Positions 1-6,152 of a stretch of DNA of 6,152 bases are shown here, one piece after another (the first letter of the stretch is position 1; the number at the start of each line of letters is the position of its first letter). The notes beneath the pieces are model-generated. The model did not search any database. It saw only the letters and a list, made by a program, of their open reading frames with translations, and was not told the origin of the DNA. This stretch comes from Ectopseudomonas composti. Its GTDB lineage: Bacteria > Pseudomonadota > Gammaproteobacteria > Pseudomonadales > Pseudomonadaceae. The stretch is from NCBI GenBank assembly GCA_946886245.1, contig CAMPIF010000280.1, forward strand, positions 1 to 6,152, written 5' to 3'. The translations under genes and the position numbers were made by a program.

Positions 1-1705
<1,705 letters not shown>

Positions 1706-1714
1706 ATGCCGGGC

Positions 1715-1743
1715 AATAAAAAGCCCCGCACCAGGCGGGGCCT
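1715..1743 (-). terminator. Rho-independent terminator of ilvIH
   Basis: On the minus strand GCCCCGC (1741-1735) pairs with GCGGGGC (1729-1723) across a 5-base loop and is followed by TTTTTATT (1722-1715). This is a textbook intrinsic terminator 16 bases after the ilvH stop. On the plus strand the hairpin follows the ilvY stop but is trailed by CCTCGTTC rather than a T-run, so it is oriented for ilvH, with perhaps partial effect on ilvY. It argues that ilvC is not simply co-transcribed from the ilvI promoter. Confidence 0.9.
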
Positions 1744-1758
1744 CGTTCACCACAGCGA

Positions 1759-2250
1759 TCAGACGCTCAGCACCTTGTCGCCGCGAGCGATGCCAGTGAC
1801 ACCACTGCGTACGGTTTCCAGGATCGATGCCGTACCGACGGCCTGAATGAAGCTGTCCAGTTTGTCGCTGGTGCCGGTCAGCTGCACGGTGTAGACGCTG
1901 CTGGTCACATCCACGATCTGACCGCGGAAGATGTCGGTCGTACGCTTGACCTCGGCACGCTGGGCGCCGGTGGCCTTGATCTTCACCAGCATCAGCTCGC
2001 GCTCGATGTGGGCGCTTTCCGACAGGTTGACCAGCTTGACCACCTCGACCAGCTTGTTGAGGTTCTTGGTGATCTGCTCGATCACCTCATCCTGACCAAC
2101 GGTGGTGAGGGTCAGGCGCGACAGCGTCGGATCCTCGGTTGGCGCAACGGTGAGGCTTTCGATGTTGTAGTTACGCTGGGAGAACAGGCCGACCACTCGG
2201 GACAGTGCGCCCGGCTCGTTTTCCAGCAGCAGGGAAATGATGTGTCGCAT
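1759..2250 (-). CDS. ilvH: Acetolactate synthase small (regulatory) subunit
   Basis: The regulatory subunit of acetohydroxyacid synthase III; it activates IlvI and confers feedback inhibition by valine. The product has 163 residues, the normal length. The N-terminal ACT domain (about 1-78) holds the valine-site residues known from E. coli IlvH at the same numbers: N11, G14 and N29 within LLLENEPGALSRVVGLFSQR and NYNIESLTVAPTEDPTLSR. The C-terminal domain (about 80-160) carries ERELMLVKI, IFRGQIVDVT and YTVQLTGTSDKLD. It starts one base after the ilvI stop (TGAGATG), with GGAG at 2261-2264 inside the ilvI end, so it is co-transcribed and probably translationally coupled to give balanced subunits. 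Retention of the valine-site residues suggests the enzyme is valine-sensitive (inference). Confidence 0.97.
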   Translation of the reverse strand: MRHIISLLLENEPGALSRVVGLFSQRNYNIESLTVAPTEDPTLSRLTLTTVGQDEVIEQITKNLNKLVEVVKLVNLSESAHIERELMLVKIKATGAQRAEVKRTTDIFRGQIVDVTSSVYTVQLTGTSDKLDSFIQAVGTASILETVRSGVTGIARGDKVLSV

Positions 2251-2251
2251 C

Positions 2252-3976
2252 TCAGGTCCGCTCCGTCTTGCTCAGCCACATGTCACGCATCGCACCGTCT
2301 CTGATCTGCATCGGATAGACGTGCTCGCTGGAATCCACCGCGATGTCGAGGAACACCAGGCGATTCTTCAGGGCGAAGGCTTCCTCCAGCTTGGGCTTGA
2401 GGTCCTTCAGCGAGGTGATGCGCATGCCGACATGGCCATAGGCCTCGGCCAGTTTGACGAAGTCCGGCAGCGACTCCATGTAGGAGTGCGAATAACGGCT
2501 GTTGTACTGCATGTCCTGCCATTGGCGGACCATGCCGAGGGTGCCGTTGTTCAGGTTGACGATCTTCACCGGCAGGTCGTACTGCAGGCAGGTCGACAGC
2601 TCCTGGATGTTCATCTGGATGCTGCCCTCACCGGTGACGCACGCCACGTCCGCTTCAGGGAAGTTCAGCTTGATGCCCATCGCGGCGGGGAAACCGAAGC
2701 CCATGGTGCCCAGGCCGCCGGAGTTGATCCAGCGATTGGGCTTGTTGAAGCGGTAGTACTGCGCCGCGAACATCTGGTGCTGGCCCACATCGGAGGTAAT
2801 GAAGGCATCGCCACTGGTCACGTCGCACAGGGTTTCGATCACGGTCTGCGGCTTGATGATCGAACCGTCGCCCTCGTTGTAAGGGAACAGACGACCGCTA
2901 CCACGCCACTCTTCGATCTGCTTCCACCAGCTGGCAACGGTGTCCTTGTTCGGGGTCTCGCCGATTTCCTTGAGGATGGCGACCATCTCGGTCAGCACGC
3001 TGTCCACCGGGCCGACGATCGGGATGTCGGCCTTGATGGTCTTGGAGATCGAAGCCGGGTCGATGTCGATATGGATGATCTTGGCGTTCGGGCAGAACTT
3101 GGCCGCACCGTTGATCACGCGGTCATCGAAGCGCGCACCGACCGCGAGGATCACGTCGGCATGGTGCATGGCCAGGTTGGCGGTGTAGCTGCCGTGCATG
3201 CCGAGCATGCCGATGAACTGGCGGTCGGTACCCGGGTAGCCACCGAGGCCCATCAGGGTGTTGGTCACCGGCAGGTTGAGCATCTGCGCCAGCTCGGTCA
3301 GCGGCGCAGAGGCACCGCCCATGATCACGCCACCACCGGAGTACATGACCGGACGCTTGGCGGCCAGAAGCATCTCGGCCGCCTTGCGGATCTGGCCGGA
3401 GTGGCCACGTACCGCCGGGCTGTAGGAGCGCAGCTTGACCTTCTTCGGATAGACGTACTCGAACTTCTGAGTGGGATCGCCCATGTCCTTCGGAATGTCG
3501 ACCACCACCGGACCGGGACGACCGGACTCGGCGAGGTAGAACGCCTTCTTCAGCACTTCGGGGATTTCCGACGGGTGCTTGATGATGAAGCTGTGCTTCA
3601 CGATCGGGCGGGAAATACCGACCATGTCGGTTTCCTGGAAGGCATCGGTACCGACCATGGCGCTCGGCACCTGGCCGGAGATCACCACCATCGGAATGGA
3701 GTCCATGTAGGCGGTGGCAATGCCGGTAATGGCATTGGTCGCACCGGGGCCGGAGGTGACCAGCACCACACCGGCCTTGCCGGTGGCGCGGGCATAGCCG
3801 TCAGCCATATGAGTCGCTGCCTGTTCGTGACGGACCAGAATGTGGGTCACTTCCGGTTCTTTGAACAGGGCATCGTAAATATGCAGGAGAGCACCACCAG
3901 GGTACCCGTAGATATGCTTAACGCCTTCGTCACGCAGGAAGCGGACGACCATTTCAGCGCCGGATAAAAGCTCCAC
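2252..3976 (-). CDS. ilvI: Acetolactate synthase large (catalytic) subunit
   Basis: A thiamine-diphosphate enzyme that condenses two pyruvates to acetolactate, or pyruvate with 2-oxobutyrate to acetohydroxybutyrate: the first common step of branched-chain amino acid synthesis. With the GTG start at 3976 it has 574 residues ([10 protein letters not shown]), the usual pseudomonad length. That start is chosen because AAGAGGTG lies six bases upstream and homology begins there; the open frame runs back to an ATG at 4108 but the extra residues are unlike the family. The catalytic glutamate is E51 ([16 protein letters not shown]), the FAD-region motif is ARFDDRV (281-287), and the ThDP/Mg motif runs from GEGS (449-452) to NLNN (474-477). 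The second motif residue is Glu rather than the textbook Asp. Domains: ThDP-Pyr about 1-165, central 190-330, ThDP-PP about 380-545. First gene of ilvIH. Confidence 0.97.
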   Translation of the reverse strand: MELLSGAEMVVRFLRDEGVKHIYGYPGGALLHIYDALFKEPEVTHILVRHEQAATHMADGYARATGKAGVVLVTSGPGATNAITGIATAYMDSIPMVVISGQVPSAMVGTDAFQETDMVGISRPIVKHSFIIKHPSEIPEVLKKAFYLAESGRPGPVVVDIPKDMGDPTQKFEYVYPKKVKLRSYSPAVRGHSGQIRKAAEMLLAAKRPVMYSGGGVIMGGASAPLTELAQMLNLPVTNTLMGLGGYPGTDRQFIGMLGMHGSYTANLAMHHADVILAVGARFDDRVINGAAKFCPNAKIIHIDIDPASISKTIKADIPIVGPVDSVLTEMVAILKEIGETPNKDTVASWWKQIEEWRGSGRLFPYNEGDGSIIKPQTVIETLCDVTSGDAFITSDVGQHQMFAAQYYRFNKPNRWINSGGLGTMGFGFPAAMGIKLNFPEADVACVTGEGSIQMNIQELSTCLQYDLPVKIVNLNNGTLGMVRQWQDMQYNSRYSHSYMESLPDFVKLAEAYGHVGMRITSLKDLKPKLEEAFALKNRLVFLDIAVDSSEHVYPMQIRDGAMRDMWLSKTERT

Positions 3977-3982
3977 GTTGTT

Positions 3983-3990
3983 CACCTCTT
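3983..3990 (-). promoter_or_regulatory. Ribosome binding site fixing the GTG start of ilvI
   Basis: The minus-strand sequence AAGAGGTG is a strong Shine-Dalgarno sequence six bases from the GTG at 3976. It decides between this start and the upstream in-frame ATG at 4108. Confidence 0.85.
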
Positions 3991-4002
3991 GAACGCCAGT
4001 AT

Positions 4003-4022
4003 GCCACCCGACAACGGGTAGC
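4003..4022 (-). other. Stem-loop just upstream of the ilvI ribosome binding site
   Basis: An 8-bp stem with one wobble pair and a 4-base TTGT loop is the most stable-looking element of the ilvI leader. It begins one base after the stop codon (TAG, 4026-4024) of an 18-codon leader frame and ends 12 bases before the Shine-Dalgarno. It could affect translation initiation or mRNA stability; no function is established from sequence. Confidence 0.45.
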
Positions 4023-4236
4023 CCTAAGTAGGTCTTACTGTCAGCGGACACGCACGACGGTGATCGTGGATTCGGAACATCAGCTTGACGAGTAACGGAG
4101 CAGCCCATGGTCTTGCGGGGCCGACCCTCCCAGCGCGAGGTAACGCGTTGCGGGTGTCACGGTTCGGCGCGGGTAGCGCCTCTTTTCCCCGAGCTGGAGG
4201 ACGCTTGCGGCGGACGCCACTACGGGGGAAGGCTGG

Positions 4237-4265
4237 ATTGTTCGGGTTCGGCGTGAGCAAGTCAA
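4237..4265 (-). promoter_or_regulatory. Candidate sigma-70 promoter of ilvIH
   Basis: On the minus strand TTGACT (4265-4260) and AACAAT (4242-4237) are separated by exactly 17 bases, matching the -35 and -10 consensus at 5 of 6 and 4 of 6 positions. Transcription would start near 4230, about 254 bases before the ilvI start codon. An AT-rich patch (4271-4288) lies directly upstream. Confidence 0.6.
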
Positions 4266-4273
4266 GCGATGAC

Positions 4274-4288
4274 TAACCTATTATTCAA
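4274..4288. promoter_or_regulatory. Possible Lrp-like binding site upstream of ilvI
   Basis: TAACCTATTATTCAA matches the degenerate 15-base Lrp consensus YAGHAWATTWTDCTR at 12 positions by my hand count and lies about 50 bases upstream of the predicted ilvI start of transcription. Lrp activates ilvIH in E. coli from upstream sites. The consensus is loose and any AT-rich patch scores fairly well, so this is a weak prediction. Confidence 0.25.
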
Positions 4289-4293
4289 CCCAC

Positions 4294-4308
4294 CGCTGTG
4301 ACACAGCG
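4294..4308. repeat. Perfect 15-bp palindrome, candidate operator
   Basis: CGCTGTGACACAGCG has 7-bp perfect arms around a single central A. It lies in the divergent region between the ilvI promoter and the DUF4124 gene, centred about 71 bases upstream of the predicted ilvI transcription start and about 45 bases upstream of the start implied by TATAGT at 4335-4340. Its symmetry fits a dimeric regulator. It is not a CRP/Vfr site, because the TGTGA and TCACA halves are overlapped rather than spaced by six bases. Confidence 0.45.
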
Positions 4309-4334
4309 CAGAATGAAGATTGCCGGCTTTTGGT

Positions 4335-4340
4335 TATAGT
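4335..4340 (+). promoter_or_regulatory. -10-like element for the DUF4124 gene
   Basis: TATAGT matches the -10 consensus at 5 of 6 positions, 37 bases before the ATG at 4378. No acceptable -35 lies 16-18 bases upstream, so the promoter would need an activator or the call is wrong. The 15-bp palindrome at 4294-4308 is placed where an activator could bind. Confidence 0.3.
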
Positions 4341-4377
4341 AGCCTTCAGCACCGCCGCTCTCGATAAAGGAAACAGC

Positions 4378-4812
4378 ATGCGCCACATGATTCTTACTGG
4401 CACCCTGATGCTCGCTTTGAGCACGGCCGCCATGGCCAGCCAGGTTTACAAGTGGGTAGATGACCAAGGCGTGACCCATTTCGGCGCGCAACCTCCGCAA
4501 GGCCAACAAGCCACGACCATCAATACCGCAGCACCGCCTCCGCGACCTGCGCCAAGTGAGCCGGCGCCGAGCCAGGAAGAGCAGCTCGACCCCGAGCAGA
4601 CGGCCATCGACAGAAAGGTCAAGGCAGATGTGGCGAAGCAGGAAGCCGAGCGCAAGCAGTACTGCGAGACCGCGCGTACCAACCTTGCTCAGCTGGAGAT
4701 CAACCCACGCGTCAGGATTGAAGAGGATGGCGAGCTGCGTCGTATTGGCGAGGACGAACGCCAGGAACGCATCGCGGAGCTGAAAAAGTCCATCGCGGAA
4801 AACTGCAAATAA
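4378..4812 (+). CDS. Small secreted DUF4124-domain protein
   Basis: A 144-residue exported protein of unknown function. The ATG at 4378 is preceded by AAAGGA (4366-4371) at a six-base spacing; a TTG at 4330 would extend the frame but has no binding site and would spoil the signal peptide. Residues 1-20 (MRHMILTGTLMLALSTAAMA) form a signal peptide with an AMA cleavage site. The mature N-terminus, SQVYKWVDDQGVTHFGAQPP, is the hallmark of DUF4124, a short beta-structured domain seen in many periplasmic proteins. A Pro/Ala-rich linker (about 50-66) leads to a highly charged, probably helical tail (70-144) with two cysteines, C96 and C143, that could form a disulfide in the periplasm (inference). 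In pseudomonads a gene of this type sits between ilvI and the PBP1b operon. No role can be assigned. Confidence 0.88.
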   Translation: MRHMILTGTLMLALSTAAMASQVYKWVDDQGVTHFGAQPPQGQQATTINTAAPPPRPAPSEPAPSQEEQLDPEQTAIDRKVKADVAKQEAERKQYCETARTNLAQLEINPRVRIEEDGELRRIGEDERQERIAELKKSIAENCK

Positions 4813-4817
4813 TGGAC

Positions 4818-4846
4818 TACGCGCACGCCTTCAAGACGTGCGCGTA
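4818..4846. terminator. Perfect inverted repeat between convergent genes, possible bidirectional terminator
   Basis: TACGCGCACG (4818-4827) is the exact reverse complement of CGTGCGCGTA (4837-4846), giving a 10-bp stem around a 9-base loop. It begins five bases after the DUF4124 gene stop, and the yqcC stop codon (4831-4833 on the minus strand) lies in its loop. Downstream runs of T are lacking on the plus strand and poor on the minus strand (GTCCATTATTTG), so it is not a strong intrinsic terminator. It may act as an mRNA 3'-end stabiliser or as a weak two-way terminator. Confidence 0.55.
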
Positions 4847-5160
4847 AGCAGGCGATCGAACTCGCCGAGCAGCTCAAGCAGCCGACGCGCAGTGCTCGGC
4901 TGCTGCTGATAGACCATCTCCGCCATGGCCTGAATACCTGATACCGAGGGCAACGCGGCGCCGGTTTCCAGCAGAACCTTCATACGTGGCAGAAAAATCC
5001 ACTGCAGCCATTGCTCGAACGCCAGCGTATCGACGCAGAACGGTTCCGGGCTGGCCAGGGCCTCGGCGCTCGGTGCCTCCTCCTGCCACCACCCCTGCAC
5101 ACGCAATTCACGCTCGATCAACAGCAGGTGTTCGGCCAGCGCGCTTACGCGAGCATCCAT
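4831..5160 (-). CDS. yqcC: YqcC family protein (DUF446)
   Basis: A 109-residue cytoplasmic-looking protein without signal peptide or membrane segment. The family hallmark PFCVDTLAFEQWLQWIFLPR occupies residues 40-59, with P40, F41, D44, F48, W51, L52, Q53, W54, I55, F56, P58 and R59 as the typical conserved set; flanking segments 1-24 and 75-106 look helical. Function is unknown; in E. coli yqcC neighbours the tRNA pseudouridine synthase gene truC. Here its ATG overlaps the lpoP TGA by one base (TGATG), and no good Shine-Dalgarno is visible, so translation is probably coupled to lpoP in the mrcB operon. Its TGA stop lies in the loop of the convergent inverted repeat. Family assignment is confident; the link to cell-wall synthesis is inferred from position only. 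Confidence 0.9.
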   Translation of the reverse strand: MDARVSALAEHLLLIERELRVQGWWQEEAPSAEALASPEPFCVDTLAFEQWLQWIFLPRMKVLLETGAALPSVSGIQAMAEMVYQQQPSTARRLLELLGEFDRLLTRTS

Positions 5161-5864
5161 CAGAGATTGACTCGTGCGCGTTCACGGGCCTGGGCAGCAC
5201 CGGCGGGATCACCCTGACGCTCGCGAGCCTGGGCGATCAGGTCCCACAGACTGGCTTGCAACGCCGGACGACCGTTGGCGTAAGTCAGGCCACGACGGGC
5301 GAACTGCTCGGCTTGGGCAGCATCGCCCTGCGCCAGGCGAACCTCGGCAAGACGGTAAAGCACCTGCGGCTCACGCGGCGCGATGCGCTGGGCACGCTCC
5401 AGGCTGGAGGCGGCACCATTCAGATCGCCACCGCCCTGCTGCTGTTGAGCGGTGGTCAGCAGCGCGAGAACCGGACCATCCAGTTGCTCGTCTGCAGCCA
5501 GGCCGCCACCGCTGGGAATACCACTGGGCATGCTCGGTACCGAGGAGCCGAAGTTGCCTTGGCTCGACGTCGATGGCGGGCTGCTCACGGGCGGCTCGAA
5601 GGTCAGTCCGCCACTGGAGGTGATCGGCTGCGAGTCGGTCTGCAACGGCGTCGAGACAGCCCCCTGCGGCACCATCACAACCACACCGGAATCCTCCTCG
5701 ACAGGCTGCGGCGCCGCTGCAGGACCCGGACCAGTCGCTGAGCCAGACCCGCCCGACGACAGCGGAGAGCCGGCGTCGATCACCGGAATCGAACCCTGCG
5801 GCACCGTACTGCAACCACTCAACACCGCCGTTGCCAGCATCGTGGCAAGCCACTTCTTGTTCAC
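5160..5864 (-). CDS. lpoP: TPR lipoprotein, probable PBP1b activator LpoP
   Basis: A 234-residue outer-membrane lipoprotein. The start is GTG at 5864 (MNKKWLATML), because GAAGAGGA (5871-5878) ends six bases upstream; a TTG at 5870 touches that site directly and cannot be the start. The lipobox is LSGC with the lipidated Cys at 18; the +2 residue is Ser, so outer-membrane sorting is expected. Residues 19 to about 125 are a Ser/Gly/Pro-rich, probably disordered linker. The C-terminal 110 residues hold about three tetratricopeptide-like units (130-163, 166-198, 202-232), including YRLAEVRLAQGDAAQAEQFA. In P. aeruginosa a lipoprotein of this kind, LpoP, is needed for PBP1b activity; I recall it being encoded beside the PBP1b gene, as here. 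It lies 43 bases after mrcB and overlaps yqcC by one base. Confidence 0.85.
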   Translation of the reverse strand: MNKKWLATMLATAVLSGCSTVPQGSIPVIDAGSPLSSGGSGSATGPGPAAAPQPVEEDSGVVVMVPQGAVSTPLQTDSQPITSSGGLTFEPPVSSPPSTSSQGNFGSSVPSMPSGIPSGGGLAADEQLDGPVLALLTTAQQQQGGGDLNGAASSLERAQRIAPREPQVLYRLAEVRLAQGDAAQAEQFARRGLTYANGRPALQASLWDLIAQARERQGDPAGAAQARERARVNL

Positions 5865-5870
5865 ATCCAA

Positions 5871-5878
5871 TCCTCTTC
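5871..5878 (-). promoter_or_regulatory. Ribosome binding site fixing the GTG start of lpoP
   Basis: GAAGAGGA on the minus strand is spaced six bases from the GTG at 5864. The ATG at 5866 is out of frame and the TTG at 5870 has no spacing, so the GTG is the only sound start. Confidence 0.8.
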
Positions 5879-5907
5879 AGGTAACACCGAGCCACTCGAC
5901 TCGGCCG

Positions 5908-6152
5908 TCATTCCAACCAGCCCTTGACCCAGTCCATCACGGATTCGACCGGAGCCTGGATACCGCACGCGGAGCCCGGGGCAGGTTCGCTGCCGCGAAT
6001 ATAAGGCATCTGTACCGCATTCGGGCAGCCCGAAGCCGAGCCCAGACCAGTCTGACGATCGACCCAGGCCTGGGTGACGTTGTCCGGCATCGGCATATCC
6101 AGCGGCAGCGGATCCGCCTTGCGCATGAACCCGGTCCAGACCTGCAGTGCAC
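5908..6152 (-). CDS. mrcB: Penicillin-binding protein 1B, C-terminal end (partial)
   Basis: The last 80 codons of a bifunctional glycosyltransferase/transpeptidase that polymerises and cross-links peptidoglycan in the periplasm; the gene enters from the right edge with no start in the window. The readable end, ALQVWTGFMRKADPLP followed by NVTQAWVDRQTG, is the end of the class A PBP transpeptidase domain. A short tail follows with GSASGCPNAVQMPYIRGSEP and a second Cys (SACG), a pseudomonad-style PBP1b ending; the two cysteines may pair in the periplasm (inference). The catalytic motifs (SXXK, SXN, KTG) lie outside the window. Assignment to PBP1b rather than PBP1a rests on the tail and on the lpoP neighbour. 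No terminator is visible in the 43-base gap to lpoP, so an operon is likely. Confidence 0.9.
   Translation of the reverse strand, partial: ALQVWTGFMRKADPLPLDMPMPDNVTQAWVDRQTGLGSASGCPNAVQMPYIRGSEPAPGSACGIQAPVESVMDWVKGWLE

Larger units (their letters stand above)
3977..4230 (-). promoter_or_regulatory. Long structured 5' leader of ilvIH
   Basis: From the predicted start of transcription near 4230 to the ilvI GTG there are about 250 untranslated bases. On the minus strand the leader holds three visible hairpins: GGCGC/GCGCC (4180-4176 with 4170-4166), CACGA/TCGTG (4068-4064 with 4057-4053), and an 8-bp stem GCTACCCG/CGGGTGGC (4022-4015 with 4010-4003, one T-G wobble) closed by a TTGT loop, ending 12 bases before the Shine-Dalgarno. 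No U-run follows the last hairpin, so it is not a classical attenuator terminator. I find no short leader peptide rich in Ile, Val or Leu. Such a leader suggests post-initiation control but none is proved. Confidence 0.45.

Noticed and set aside
2237..3967. A 576-codon open frame antisense to ilvI
   Set aside because: It lies wholly opposite a complete ilvI gene, is very rich in His, Asp, Gly, Val and Arg as expected from the reverse of GC-rich codons, and shows no recognisable domain.
3977..4108. Upstream ATG start for ilvI adding 44 residues
   Set aside because: The added residues do not resemble the family, there is no Shine-Dalgarno at 4108, and a strong one precedes the GTG at 3976.
4085..4276. 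Short open frames on both strands in the ilvI upstream region
   Set aside because: All frames are open because the segment is GC-rich; none has a convincing ribosome binding site or known domain. The minus-strand pair is mentioned only as a low-interest finding.
4330..4377. TTG start for the DUF4124 protein
   Set aside because: It lacks a ribosome binding site and would put 16 residues before a complete signal peptide.
4986..5741. Plus-strand open frame across yqcC and lpoP
   Set aside because: It runs opposite two well-supported genes, is Arg/Thr/Gly-rich without domain signals, and has no binding site.
5865..5870. TTG start for lpoP at 5870
   Set aside because: The Shine-Dalgarno ends at the base next to it, leaving no spacing; the GTG at 5864 is spaced correctly.
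5887..5904. CCGAG/CTCGG inverted repeat in the mrcB-lpoP gap as a terminator
   Set aside because: Only five pairs, an 8-base loop and no T-run; it does not break the operon.

Overview
The window reads as ordinary core chromosome of a Pseudomonas-like gammaproteobacterium (Pseudomonas sensu lato, possibly a stutzeri/mendocina-type lineage; the lineage is inference). The evidence is the gene order mrcB - TPR lipoprotein (lpoP) - yqcC/DUF446 - DUF4124 gene - ilvI - ilvH - ilvC, a class I (short) ketol-acid reductoisomerase, a 574-residue IlvI, and GC-rich codon use. I see no transposase, integrase, phage gene, CRISPR array, tRNA or rRNA, and no sign of recent transfer. All genes are intact except the two cut by the window edges.

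Layout from left to right: (1) ilvC, minus strand, first 232 codons only, cut by the left edge. (2) A 126-bp divergent control region. (3) ilvY, plus strand, a LysR-type regulator. (4) An intrinsic terminator oriented for the minus strand. (5) ilvH and ilvI, minus strand, separated by one base and transcribed ilvI then ilvH. (6) A region of about 400 bp with no confident gene, holding the probable ilvI promoter, a leader of roughly 250 nt, a perfect 15-bp palindrome and the start region of the next gene. (7) A small secreted DUF4124 protein on the plus strand. (8) A perfect 10-bp-stem inverted repeat between convergent genes. (9) yqcC, lpoP and the 3' end of mrcB, all minus strand and probably one operon (mrcB-lpoP-yqcC).

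Functionally the window joins two modules. IlvI and IlvH form acetohydroxyacid synthase, IlvC performs the next step of valine/isoleucine synthesis, and IlvY probably activates ilvC when acetohydroxy acids accumulate. In pseudomonads such as P. aeruginosa ilvI, ilvH and ilvC are neighbours in one direction. Here ilvY plus a terminator sit between ilvH and ilvC, which implies that ilvC has its own substrate-induced promoter, as in enterobacteria. The second module is cell-wall synthesis: PBP1b with its probable outer-membrane activator LpoP, followed by the uncharacterised YqcC, whose start overlaps the lpoP stop.

The points most worth checking are regulatory: the ilvY insertion and its operator region, the long structured ilvI leader, the 15-bp palindrome in the ilvI/DUF4124 divergent region, and the coupling of yqcC to lpoP. 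No clearly new biological system is visible.
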